Below the pieces are notes generated by a model. It had not been told where the DNA came from. It did not search any database and saw only the letters and a program-made list of their open reading frames with translations. From positions 372,001 to 436,000 of the forward strand of contig NZ_CP031056.1 of NCBI RefSeq assembly GCF_003345295.1: a stretch of 64,000 bases of DNA, in the 5' to 3' direction. Both the position numbers and the translations under genes were made by a program. The DNA comes from Vibrio splendidus (GTDB lineage: Bacteria; Pseudomonadota; Gammaproteobacteria; Enterobacterales; Vibrionaceae). This document shows positions 8,013 through 20,000 of the stretch, in pieces. Position 1 is the first letter of the stretch; each line of letters opens with the position of its first letter.

Positions 8013-11000
8013 ATGGGAAAACCATTTTGGAGAAGTGTTGAATACTTCTTTACAGGGAACTATTCCGCCGATGAAGGTAACAACAACATTGTTGCTATCG
8101 GTTTTGGCGGCGAAATACATGCTCGTGGAGGTGATGATCACGTCACTGTCGGTTCCATTGGGGCGACGGTTTATACGGGTAGCGGAAATGATACGGTAGT
8201 AGGTGGTGCAGCATATCTAAGAGTAGAAGACTCTGTTGGCAACCTAAATGTAAAAGGTGCTGCCGGGTATGCGGACATTAACAAAAGTGGCGATGGGAAC
8301 GTTTCATTCGCTGGCGCTGCTGGTGGAGTATCTATTGATCATCTAGGTAATCGCGGTGACGTAAATTATGGCGGTGTTGCTGCATATAATGGGATAACTC
8401 GTAAAGGTCTAAGTGGTAATGTGACGTTTGGTGGTGCTGGTGGCTATAACAGCCTTTGGCATGAAACAAATCAAGGTAATTTATCCTTTACTGGAGCTGG
8501 GGCCGGAAACAAACTTGACCGAACTTGGTTCAATAAATACCAGGGTTCTCGCGGTAATGTGACGTTTGATGGTGTTGGTGCTGCCAACAGTATTAGCTCA
8601 CGAGTAGAAACGGGTAATATCACTTTCCGTGGTGCTGGTGCCGATAACCATCTCGTTCGAAAAGGTAAAGTCGGTGATATAACATTGCAGGGTGCGGGCG
8701 CATCAAACCGTATTGAACGTACGCGACAATCGGATGATGTCTATGTGGAAACACGTGGCAACATTCGTTTTGAAGGAGTTGGTGGATACAACAGTATCTA
8801 TTCTGATGTGGCACACGGTGATATTCATTTCTCTGGAGGCGGGGCTTACAACAAGATTACCCGTAAAGGGTCTGGTAACGATTTCAAAGGCGAAGGGTTA
8901 GCCAATGCCAATGCCGATGAAATCGTGCTTACTAAGGCTGTAATGAGTGGCTCTTGGGTTGGTCAAAATCATCAAGTAACTGGCATCAGCTCATCTCGTG
9001 AACCTAATACTTACCTGTTTGCATTCGCAGACGATACTTATACAAAAATCAACAAAGTTCAGCTTCGTAACGATCCTCAAACTGGCTTGTTAGAGTACTA
9101 CTCTACCGCTTGGTATAAAGCGGGTAATCACCTTGAGAACCTATCAGATCTAGATATCTCTTCTCAGGGAGGATTCAATGCTGTCAACATTAATGGCGCG
9201 TATACACTATCTGATCTCACGGTGGAACATCAACAGTCAGTAACCGTTCATGCTGTTGAGAAAGACCTGACTGAATATGAATGGGTTACATACGCAAACG
9301 GTGCCTTAATCGATGCTGAAGATGTTGTTTTGGCCGATGCAAAAATGGGTGGCCATGCTATTTCTACAAATGGCACAACAGTTGATGTTAAAGGTGTTAA
9401 GTCAAATCGTAAATCAAACACGTATGTATATGCGAAAGTGCTTGGCCCTTATACAAAAATTGTGGTGGTTGAATTAGCAAATGATTCAGAAACTGGCGAG
9501 TTAAAGTACCAGGCCCGCTCTTGGTACAAAGAAGGTAATTACACCGGAAATTTGGCCAATGAGGATATTTCGTCAGCAAATGGATATCACTCAATGGGTC
9601 GAGGTGGGTATTCGCTGAGTGATCTTCAGTACAGTGTAAATGCGGTAAGAAGTACAAGCGAAACGGTCGCAGATATTGACGAGTACAATGAACAAGCATT
9701 GATCAAACCTTCTACCGATACCGGTGAAAGCTCTGGGGATGTTCGTTTTAATGGCGTAGGTGGCGGTAACGTTATCAAGTCCAACGTTACCCGCGGCGAT
9801 GTTCATTTTAATGGCGGAGGGATTGCTAACGTTATTCTTCATAGCTCTAAGTTTGGTGATACCGAATTTATTGGTGGCGGCGCGGCTAACGTTATTGTTA
9901 AAAGTGGCGATGAAGGCGATCTTACTTTCCGTGGTGCTGGCTTGGCTAACGTATTAGTCCATCAGAGCAAGCAAGGCAAAATGGATGTCTACGCAGGCGG
10001 TGCAGTCAATGTATTGGTTCGTATTGGTGATGGCGAATATTTAGCTCACTTACTTGCTTATGGCAATATTTCAGTTCACAAAGGTAACGGTAATAGTCGT
10101 TTGACTATGCTAGGCGGCTACAACACGCACACCCAAATTGGTTCTGGCAACGGGCTGTGGTTAGCGGTCGGTGGCTTTAATGTCATGACACAGGTTGGTA
10201 AGGGTGACATCGCATCTGTACTTGTCGGTGGCGCGAATGTCATGACTAAAGTGGGTGACGGTGACCTCACGGCAGGTATGCTTGGTGGTGCCAATATCAT
10301 TACTCATATTAGCGGTGATGATACGGCCTCAAATACGACCGCAGTCGCACTTGGTGGTGCAAATATCCTAACCAAAAAAGGCAATGGCAATGCGCTTGCC
10401 GTTATGGGAGGAGGTGCTAACGTACTTACACATATTGGTGATGGCTCGACAACTGGCGTAATGGTTGGTGGGGCGAACATTCTAACCAAGGTGGGCGATG
10501 GTGATACCACTGGCATTATGTTGGGTATTGGTAACGTACTGACTCATGTCGGCGATGGCCAAACAATTGGCGTAATGGGTGCTGCGGGTAATATCTTCAC
10601 CAAAGTAGGCGACGGCACTTCAATAGCCGCTATGATCGGCGTAGGCAATATCTTCACTCACGTTGGTGAAGGCAACGCGTGGGCGCTAATGGGTGGCCTA
10701 GGCAATGTATTTACCAAGGTTGGTCATGGTGATGCATTAGCGCTTATGGTCGCGGAAGCCAATGTCTTTACGCATATTGGTGACGGTACAACAGTCGCAT
10801 TAATGGTGGCGAAAGGTAATATCGCAACCAAAGTGGGCAATGGTACTTCGATAGCCGCGATGGTAGGTAACGCAAATATATTCACTCAGGTGGGTAACGG
10901 CAGCACGTTTGCTGCAATGCTTGGCCAAGCCAATATCATGACTAAAGTGGGTAATGACCTAACTGCTGCATTAATGATCGGTAAAGCGAATATCTATACT

Positions 11001-14000
11001 CACGTTGGTGATGGCACAAGCTTAGGTTTATTTGCTGGCGAACTAAACGTGATGACGAAAGTGGGTAATGGAACAACCTTAGCCGCGATGTTTGGTAAAG
11101 CAAACATTATGACTCACGTAGGAGATGGTCTTACTGGCGTACTAGCCCTTGGTGAAGCGAATATCATAACGAAAGTCGGTGATGACTTCATGGGTGTTGT
11201 CGCAGCTGCGAAAGCAAACGTAGTGACCCATGTTGGTGATGCAACAACCGCAGCTGTGTTGGCGGGTAAAGGTAATATCTTAACCAAAGTTGGTGAAGGA
11301 ACCACCGTTGGTTTACTGATATCAAAAGTGGGTAATGTCATGACCCATGTGGGTGATGGTACGACTATTGGTTTGGCGAAAGGTAAAGCTAACATCATCA
11401 CAAAAGTGGGCGATGGATTAGGCGTTAACGTGGCCTGGGGACAAGCAAATATCTTCACTCACGTCGGTGACGGTGATCGATACAACTTCGCCAAAGGTGA
11501 AGCGAACATCATTACCAAAGTCGGTGATGGCCAAGAAGTTTCTGTGGTTCAAGGTAAGGCGAATGTCATTACTCACGTCGGTAATGGCGATGATTACACG
11601 GGAGCTTGGGGCAAAGCGAATATCATTACGAAAGTGGGTGATGGCCGTAATGTTGTTTTAGCGAAAGGTGAAGCGAACATCATTACTCAAGTGGGTGACG
11701 GAGATAGCTTCAACGCACTTTGGAGCAAGGGCAATATTGTCACTAAAGTCGGTGATGGTATGCAGGTCACGGCGGCGAAAGGTAAAGCTAACATTACGAC
11801 AACCGTGGGTAATGGCCTGAGTGTAACGGCTGCCTATGGTGATGCGAATATCAACACCAAAATTGGTGACGGTATTTCAGTTAACGTTGCATGGGGCAAA
11901 TATAACGTCAACACCAAAGTGGGTGACGGTCTCAATGTTGCGGTGATGAAAGGCAAAGCAAACGTGAATATTCACGTAGGTGATGGCTTAGGGATTAACG
12001 CTTCTTATGCCAGAAATAACGTTGCTATCAAAGTGGGTAACGGTGATTTCTATAGCCTAGCCGTCGCGTCAAGTAACACTAGCAGCAATAAGCTTTCCGC
12101 ACTGTTTGATAATATTAAACAAACTCTTCTTGGAGTGGGTGGCAGCCAAGCGATTAATTACCTAGTTCAAGGTGATGAAGCTTCGTCATCAGGAATTCAG
12201 AAAGGGCGAGGTGCTATTTCAACGCCTGAAATCACGAAACTTGATGGTTTCGCTCTGGATGAAATCGAAGAAGTAGGTTCCGATCTAGGAGACGGGCTAA
12301 GTGGAAGCGTGACTAACATTGAAACGCCTGATCTCAGCAGCATGGAAAATGAACTCAACATCGAAGAGTCTTCAGATCAAGCGCAAGCACCTAACCTGAT
12401 AGTTAATGGCGATTTTGAACAAGGTGGCGACGGTTGGGAATCTACTCATGGCGTAGAAGCATCATATTCAAGTAGCGCTTATGGCGTAAGTGGCGAAGGC
12501 CATGGTTTACGTGTAACAGAGCTAGATACTTATACTAATACAAGTCTTTCTCAAGATTTAACGGATTTAGCGGAAGGTGAGGTCATTGCGGTTAGCTTTG
12601 ATTTTGCGAAGCGTGCAGGCATTTCAAGCAATGAAGGCATAGAGGTTCTCTGGAACGGTGATGTTGTATTTTCAACCTCTGGCGATGAAGCAGCTTGGCA
12701 ACAAAAAACACTTAAGTTGACTGCAAATTCTGGCAGCAACCGAATAGAATTCAAAGGCACAGGCCATAATGATGGGTTGGGCTATGTTTTAGATAATGTG
12801 GTGGCGAAATCTGAAACGTCACACCAAGCTAATGCTGTTGCCGATAATGCGGAACAAAATCAAGCTGCAAAAAATGCAATGTCTGACAAAGAACGAGCGG
12901 AAGCCGATCGCCAGCGTTTAGAGCAAGAAAAGCAGAAACAACTTGAAGCTGTATCAGGTTCTCAGGCTCAATTAGAATCAACCGATCAAGAAGCATTAGA
13001 GAGTAATGGTCAAGCGCAGCGCGACGCTGTGAACGAAGAGTCTGAAGCGGTAACTAAAGATCTAACGGCAATGGCTCAAGGCCTTGATGTACTTGACAAC
13101 AAAGCTGAGTATACGGGGGTGTCTGGTGATCATTGGCGCGATCGTTTTGCTGGTGGTCTTCTAAAGGATGTACAAACCCAATTAGACAATGCCAAAGATG
13201 TGTCTGGCGAACAGATCACTGCTGCGAAACAGACCCACGAAAGTAACCAAAAGAACGTCAACGATTCGGTGGCTAAATCAGAAGCAGGCGTTGCGAAAGG
13301 CGAAGAGAATCGCGCTAGTGCAGAGCAAGATATTGCGGACGCTAAAGCCGATGCTGATGTACGTAATGCAGAAGCGACCACGAAAACCGATGAAGCTAAA
13401 CAAGCTGAATCGAATGCCAATAATTCAGCTAGAGACGCTGAAGAACGTGGTAATAGTGATGCGAGAAATGCTGAAAATAAAGCGAATCAAGCACAAGCAG
13501 ACGCGAAAGGTTCTAAGCAAAACGAAAATGACCGCCCTGATCGTCAAGGTGCCTCTGGCAGCGGCTTATCTAATGAAAGTCACTCTATTCCGAGTGAAGA
13601 GACAACCAGTAGCGATGTCGATACGGTAAATCCACAGAGTGCCGACGGTCGATTCAGTGAAGGATTAACCGATCAAGAGCAAGAAGCGCTAGACGGTGCG
13701 GTTCAAGCCGTAAATCGACTACAAATCAATGCGGGTGTTCGTTCTAAAAACACCGGAAGTTCAATCACTTCTCTGTTCACTGAGAGCAATGCCGATAGCA
13801 TCATTGTTGCAGATCGAGCGTCACAGGATGTAAACCGAAAAGATATTCGTATTTCAGGGGTGAACTTAGAAGGGTTAAGTGGTGGACAAGGAAATCAAGC
13901 AACGGGTCAACATAGTTCAAAAAGTGTTCCTGGGTTTCAAAGTCATTTTGCCTCGACATCAATTGGTATAGAAAACGAACTATCTGGTCTAGTTGTTGTT

Positions 14001-17000
14001 TTACCTAAGAATTCAGCACAGACGTTTGGGTATGTGCATGATTCACAGGGTAACCCATTGTTCATGTTAACCAAAGATATGAATCAAGGCGGTTATAGCA
14101 ACCCAGCTCGTATTGCGGATATCAATGGGGTGAACAACTGGCAGACGCACACAATTGAATTGGTTACGTATCCGAGTGAAACCAGTGATACGACGGCGAT
14201 TGAAAGTCGTAAAGAAGCAATGCTTTGGTTAGCGAAAGAGTTTACAGGCCATATCAACCAGTCAAACCACCAAAGCTTACCTCAATTGGTGAGTGATGAT
14301 GGACACTTTACGCTGGTTATCTCGAATTCGAAGCACCTCATCGCGGCTGGTAACGGCACTGCAATTGAAGCTCAAGGGCAGACAATAGGGATGACCCCTA
14401 GTGGACAACAAGCCACTATGGGCATTAATGCGAAAGAATTTGGTTCAAGCTCGTCATTGGAAGTCAGACTTCTAGAATCGGCACCTTGGTACCAGTCGGG
14501 ACTTAGAGATGAGTTTTTAGTTAACTCTAATGAGCACAAATTAGATGATCCGACGGCTGCGCAAAACGTGTATGCCTATCTCACATCGGTCTATTCAAAA
14601 ACTGCAGATCTGGCCAAAGAGTACGGTATCTACATCAATGATTGGGATCCTGCATCGGAGGGTTTCTCTCCAAACGCTCAAGGGTTAACCGATCCGAAAG
14701 TAAAAAATGCTTGGGAGATTTTGCCAAGAACTAAGCCTGTCAAAATGCTGGAACTTCTTAGTGCAGATGATTCACGATACGTGAGACAACAAATCATTGG
14801 CAAGCTGAAAGGTTCATATTCAGAAAGCCTTGCTAAGAGTGTATTTGAATACTTCCAGTATGGCGGCGAAGTGGCAGGACATGGCATCAACAACGCTACG
14901 ACAGGAAATGTGCAGCAGCCAGAGCCCGCTATCTTGTTTGAGTTCCGCAGTGTGCCGAACGTGTTAAGTGAATTTGTGCCTAAAACAGAATCCACGGCAA
15001 AAGTTGATGTTAAGGCACTCGATCATTTTGATTTTGCAAGCCGTAAAGTCATTATTGCTGAAGTGAACGCTTTGGTTAGTGGTAGTGATGATTTCGATAC
15101 TTGGTATCAGGAGTATCGCGCAAGCAAAGGCCAACCCCCAGTTAAAAAGCCTAAATCCAGTGCTTCTGCGAATCACAAAGCCGAATGGTTAATGACGCAG
15201 CATGCTGATAAATGGGCAAAAATCACCGCGCCTTATATCGAAAGCAATGAGACGAGCACGTCAACACAAGCGAAGGTTGATACGGGCGAAGTGCTTAAAG
15301 GACTACAGGAAGACTTTAAACGTTATGGCGACGCGCTGAAACCGGATACTAGCGTGCCAGGAAAATCTAAAGACATTCGTACTACCAAAGATTTCCTAAA
15401 TGGTTACAAAAACGACCATGCGAAGGATAGCGTTGACGGCTTCCACTCAGACATGAGCATCAAGCAACTGGTGGATCTGTTTGTTAAGGGTAGTTGGAGT
15501 GCAGAGCAAAAAGGTGCGCTTGCTTGGGAAATCGAAAGTCGTGCACTGAAAGTGACGTTCCAGAACAAGTCTGAGAAGTACAACCGACTGTTCCGTGAGA
15601 TTGCCTCTGCTGGAGTGGTGGATGCGAAAGCCACCGAGCAACTTGCACCACAGTTAATGCTGATGAACCTATCGAACGACGGTTTTGGTGGACGCTGTGA
15701 TCCACTTTCTAAACTTGTTCTGGTCGCAAAGCAGCTGGAAAACGATGGTCAAGCCGGCGTTGCAAGACAACTGCTGGAAAAGATGTACTCTGCGGCGGCG
15801 GTGCTGAGCAATCCAACGTTTTACTCAGACAGTGAAAAAGCCAATGCAAGTAAGTTGCTCAGCAGCTTGGCAGCTATCCATGCGAAGAATCCAATGCATG
15901 ATACGTCGATTAAAGTATGGCAGGAAAAGCTGGAAGGGAAGCAAGCGCTTACTGTAAACGGTGTGGTTGAAAAGATCACCGATGTATCGGCTAACGGTAA
16001 ACCTGTGTTGTTGGAACTTGATGCTCCGGGGCATGCGATGGCGGCTTGGGCAAAAGGCTCAGGTGACGACCGTGTTTACGGCTTCTATGATCCAAATGCT
16101 GGCATTGTTGAGTTCTCGTCAGCAGAGAAATTTGGTGCTTACCTAACGCGTTTCTTCGGTAAGTCCGATCTGAACATGGCTCAAAGCTACAAGCTGGGCA
16201 AAAACGATGTAGGTGAAGCGATCTTCAACCGCGTGGTGGTGATGGATGGCGACACGTTAGCGAGTTATAGGCCGACAATTGGTGATAAGACGACTATGCA
16301 GGGAATCCTTGATTTGCCTGTGTTTGATGCAACGCCAATCAGTAAACCGGAAGTTAGTGATATCTTATCAGGCAATGAGAAGCACAAAGAAAACGTAGCG
16401 ATTGAAAATGATGGTACACCACCGCGCGACAAAGAGTCTGTTAGTCCGTTAACTCGTTTCCTAAACAATGAGTTGTTCGGAACTAAAGATGCTCGTCGTA
16501 AGGTTGGTGATATCACCCAAACATTGCTAGGGCTTGCTGTCGAAAAAGACGAGTCTCAAAAAGTGACTCTGAAAGGTGAAGCTGGTCGTTTGTCTGGATA
16601 CTTCCATAAGGGAGCGAAAGCACCTGAAGGCGAAGAGAGTAAAGGAAACGGCAAAGTAGTGCTGTTCCTACACGGATCTGGTTCATCCTCAGAGGAGCAA
16701 GCGAGCGCGATTCGCAGTCATTATCAGAAACAAGGCATCGACATGCTCGCAGTCAATCTGCGTGGCTATGGTGAAAGCGATGGCGGAACAAGCGAAAAAG
16801 GCTTGTATCAAGACGCTCGCACCATGTTCAAGTATCTAGTGAATGACAAGGGTATTGACCCAAGTAACATCATCATTCACGGCTACTCAATGGGTGGTCC
16901 AATTGCTGCAGATTTAGCGCGTTATGCTGCACAAAATGGCCAAGCGGTTTCGGGCTTATTGCTTGACCGTCCTATGCCAAGTATGACCAAGGCCATTACA

Positions 17001-20000
17001 GCTCATGAAGTGGCGAATCCTGCGGGCATTGTAGGGGCCATCGCGAAAGCCGTTAACGGTCAATTCTCGGTAGAGAAGAACCTTAAAGGCTTGCCAAAAG
17101 AGACGCCAGTTCTGCTGCTGACAGACAACGAAGGTCTAGGCGGTGAAGGCGAGAAGCTGCGTGCCAAACTCGCGATTGCTGGCTACAACGTCACGGGTGA
17201 ACAAACCTTCTATGGCCACGAAGCGAGCAACCGCTTGATGGGGCAATACGCCGATCAAATTGTCTCGGGTCTGTTCAATGCTGAGCAAGCGGCGGTAGAA
17301 GCGGGCGAAGTGCTTAAAGGGCTAGAGAAAGACTTTAAACGCTATGGCGATGCGCTGAAACCGGATACTAGCGTACCAGGAAAATCGAAAGATATTCGTA
17401 CCACCAAAGATTTCCTAAATGGTTACAAAAACGACCATGCTAAGGACATCGTTGACGGCTTCCATTCAGATATGAGCATCAAGCAACTGGTCGATCTGTT
17501 TGTTAAAGGTAGCTGGAGTGCAGAGCAAAAAGGTGCGCTTGCTTGGGAAATCGAAAGTCGTGCACTGAAAGTGACGTTCCAGAACAAGTCTGAGAAGTAT
17601 AACCGACTGTTCCGTGAGATTGCCTCTGCTGGAGTGGTGGATGCGAAAGCCACCGAGCAGCTCGCACCGCAGTTAATGCTGTTGAACCTATCGAACGACG
17701 GTTTTGGTGGACGCTGTGATCCTCTCTCTAAACTTGTTTTGGTTGCGAAACAGTTAGAAAGCGATGGTCAAACTGGCGTTGCAAGACAACTGCTGGAGAA
17801 AATGTATTCTGCGGCGGCGGTGCTGAGCAATCCAACGCTTTACTCCGACAGTGAAAAAGCCAATGCAAGCAAGTTGCTCAGCAGCTTGGCTGCGATTCAT
17901 GCTAAGAACCCAATGCATGATACTTCTATGAAAGTATGGCAGGAAAAGCTGGAAGGGAAGCAAGCGCTGACCGTAAACGGTGTGGTTGAAAAGATCACCG
18001 ATGTATCGGCTAACGGTAAACCTGTGTTGTTGGAACTTGATGCGCCGGGTCACGCGATGGCGGCTTGGGCAAAAGGCTCAGGAGAGGATCGTGTTTACGG
18101 TTTCTATGACCCAAATGCGGGCATCGTTGAGTTCTCGTCCGCAGAGAAATTTGGTGCCTACCTAACGCGTTTCTTCGGTAAGTCCGACCTGAACATGGCT
18201 CAAAGCTACAAGCTGGGTAAAAACGACGCAGGTGAGGCGATCTTCAACCGCGTGGTAGTGATGGATGGCGATACGTTGGCTACTTACAAGCCGACATTGG
18301 GTGACAAGACGACAATGCAGGGAATTCTTGATTTACCTGTGTTTGACGCAACGCTGATTAAAAAGCCTGTGGGTGACGTGACGAGTGACCTAGAAGCTCT
18401 AGGTAATAAGACCAAGATTTCAGTGGACTTGTCACAAGTCATGACCAAGGATGAGCTGAAGAAAGATGCCCAAGTGTTTGCGAAACCAATCGGAGAGTCT
18501 TACCAGAAGATCCTCGAACAGGTGGAACTATTGCATACATCTACAGGGTTAAAGCAGATTGAAGTTGCCTTGAATTTGAATAACCTTATTGATACTTACG
18601 TTGCTAAACATGAGACTTCAGGACGGAATTCTGCTTTGAAGCGCTTCCAAGAGCAACTATCAGAACGCTTGTACAATAATGGATCAATTGGAGCATTAAG
18701 AAGCGACATTGCTGATTTGGCTAAAACACGGCCTGATTTAGCGGCGACAGTTATTTCTAATATATTGATGGCGACCGATGATAAGACGCCAAAAGTGGAT
18801 GTTAAGCAGCTTGATGATGGTACGAAATACGTCAGTGAAGAAAGCCTGAATGCTCTAATTGGACAAGAGGAACCGTTCAATAAGAATCGCTATAATCAAG
18901 AGTTACTTGATGGAAGGAAGGCTGGTGAAGAGGTTGTTGCCAACAGTAATTTAAATGATGCCGAAATTAAAGGTATCCAATGGTATACCAGTGAAGGCTA
19001 CCAATATGTAAACGAATCACTGAGGAAGAACGAGAAACTTCAATACTTCGTGAAAGACAACTCTGTTGATGCTGTTAAAGGTATGAGCAAGCTAGACACG
19101 TTTGAAGGAACTGTTTACCGTGCGTTCATGCCAGGAGTAAGTTTAACGGAATTGGAGAGTCGTATTGCACCAGGGCAACTGATCGGAGAGAAAGGTTTCT
19201 GTTCTACATCGACTAGTGCAGAGCTGGCTAAAGACTTCCGTGGTGGGAAAGGGACAGTGATGCTAACGATTCTGGACGCGAAAGGTACCAATGTTGCCGG
19301 CCTTGCGCAATTGAATCAGGCAGAGGTTTTATTCAAACCGGGCTCCCATATACGTATAGAGGCGATCAAGAAGACCGATAAGAATCTGCATATTGTTGCC
19401 AAATATACGGAAGATTTTAGAGTCGGTGAAAGTGTACATAGCCTATTTGACGGGAATAAGATTGGTTTAGCTATCAATAAGAATACTTCCACGCTACATG
19501 ACGGTGTGAAGTCTTCTTTCGACAGTGCCGATGTCGCCGATATTTTGACGCCGAAAAAAGTGGCGGATGAGCTTGATTTAGGTGATGGGCTAAGCCGTCG
19601 TAATGATGATATTCATAACAAAGACGTTAACAGTTGGGAACGCCTCGTAGTATCCCCTCAATCTGACGGCGGTGAAACGCGCTTTGGGGGTCAAATAATT
19701 ATCCAAATGGAGAATGATTCTGCGGTTTCCAAAGCTGCTGAAAATCTAGCTGGCAAACATCCAGATAGCACTGTGGTTGTACAGCTTGATTCAGACGGCA
19801 ATTATCGTGTGATTTACGGTGACCCATCTAAGCTACCTAAAGATAAGTTAGCTGGACAATTACGTTGGCAACTTGTTGGTCATGGTCGAGATGAATCTGA
19901 AAACAATAATACTCATTTAAGTGGTTACAGCGCAGATGAGTTAGCCGTGAAACTAGCAGCGTTTAATAAAGCGTTTAGTGAAGCTGAAAATGTGAAGGCT

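Noticed and set aside
7794..8141. Overlapping frames at the rtxC/rtxA junction on both strands
   Set aside because: The plus-strand alternative at 7873-8199 spans rtxC and rtxA out of frame and lacks homology; the minus-strand frame is a shadow.
10118..11458. Long minus-strand open frames across the rtxA repeat region
   Set aside because: They are antisense shadows of the 60-bp coding repeat; their products are low-complexity proline-, serine- and threonine-rich copies of the reverse complement and have no ribosome sites.
10081..12060. Tandem 60-bp array as a possible CRISPR-like or satellite element
   Set aside because: It is in frame with rtxA throughout, with no alternating unique spacers; the repeats are at the protein level as in all MARTX toxins.
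15404..17653. Nearly identical minus-strand open frames opposite both MCF copies
   Set aside because: They are repeated only because the coding strand is duplicated; they have no domain or start signals.
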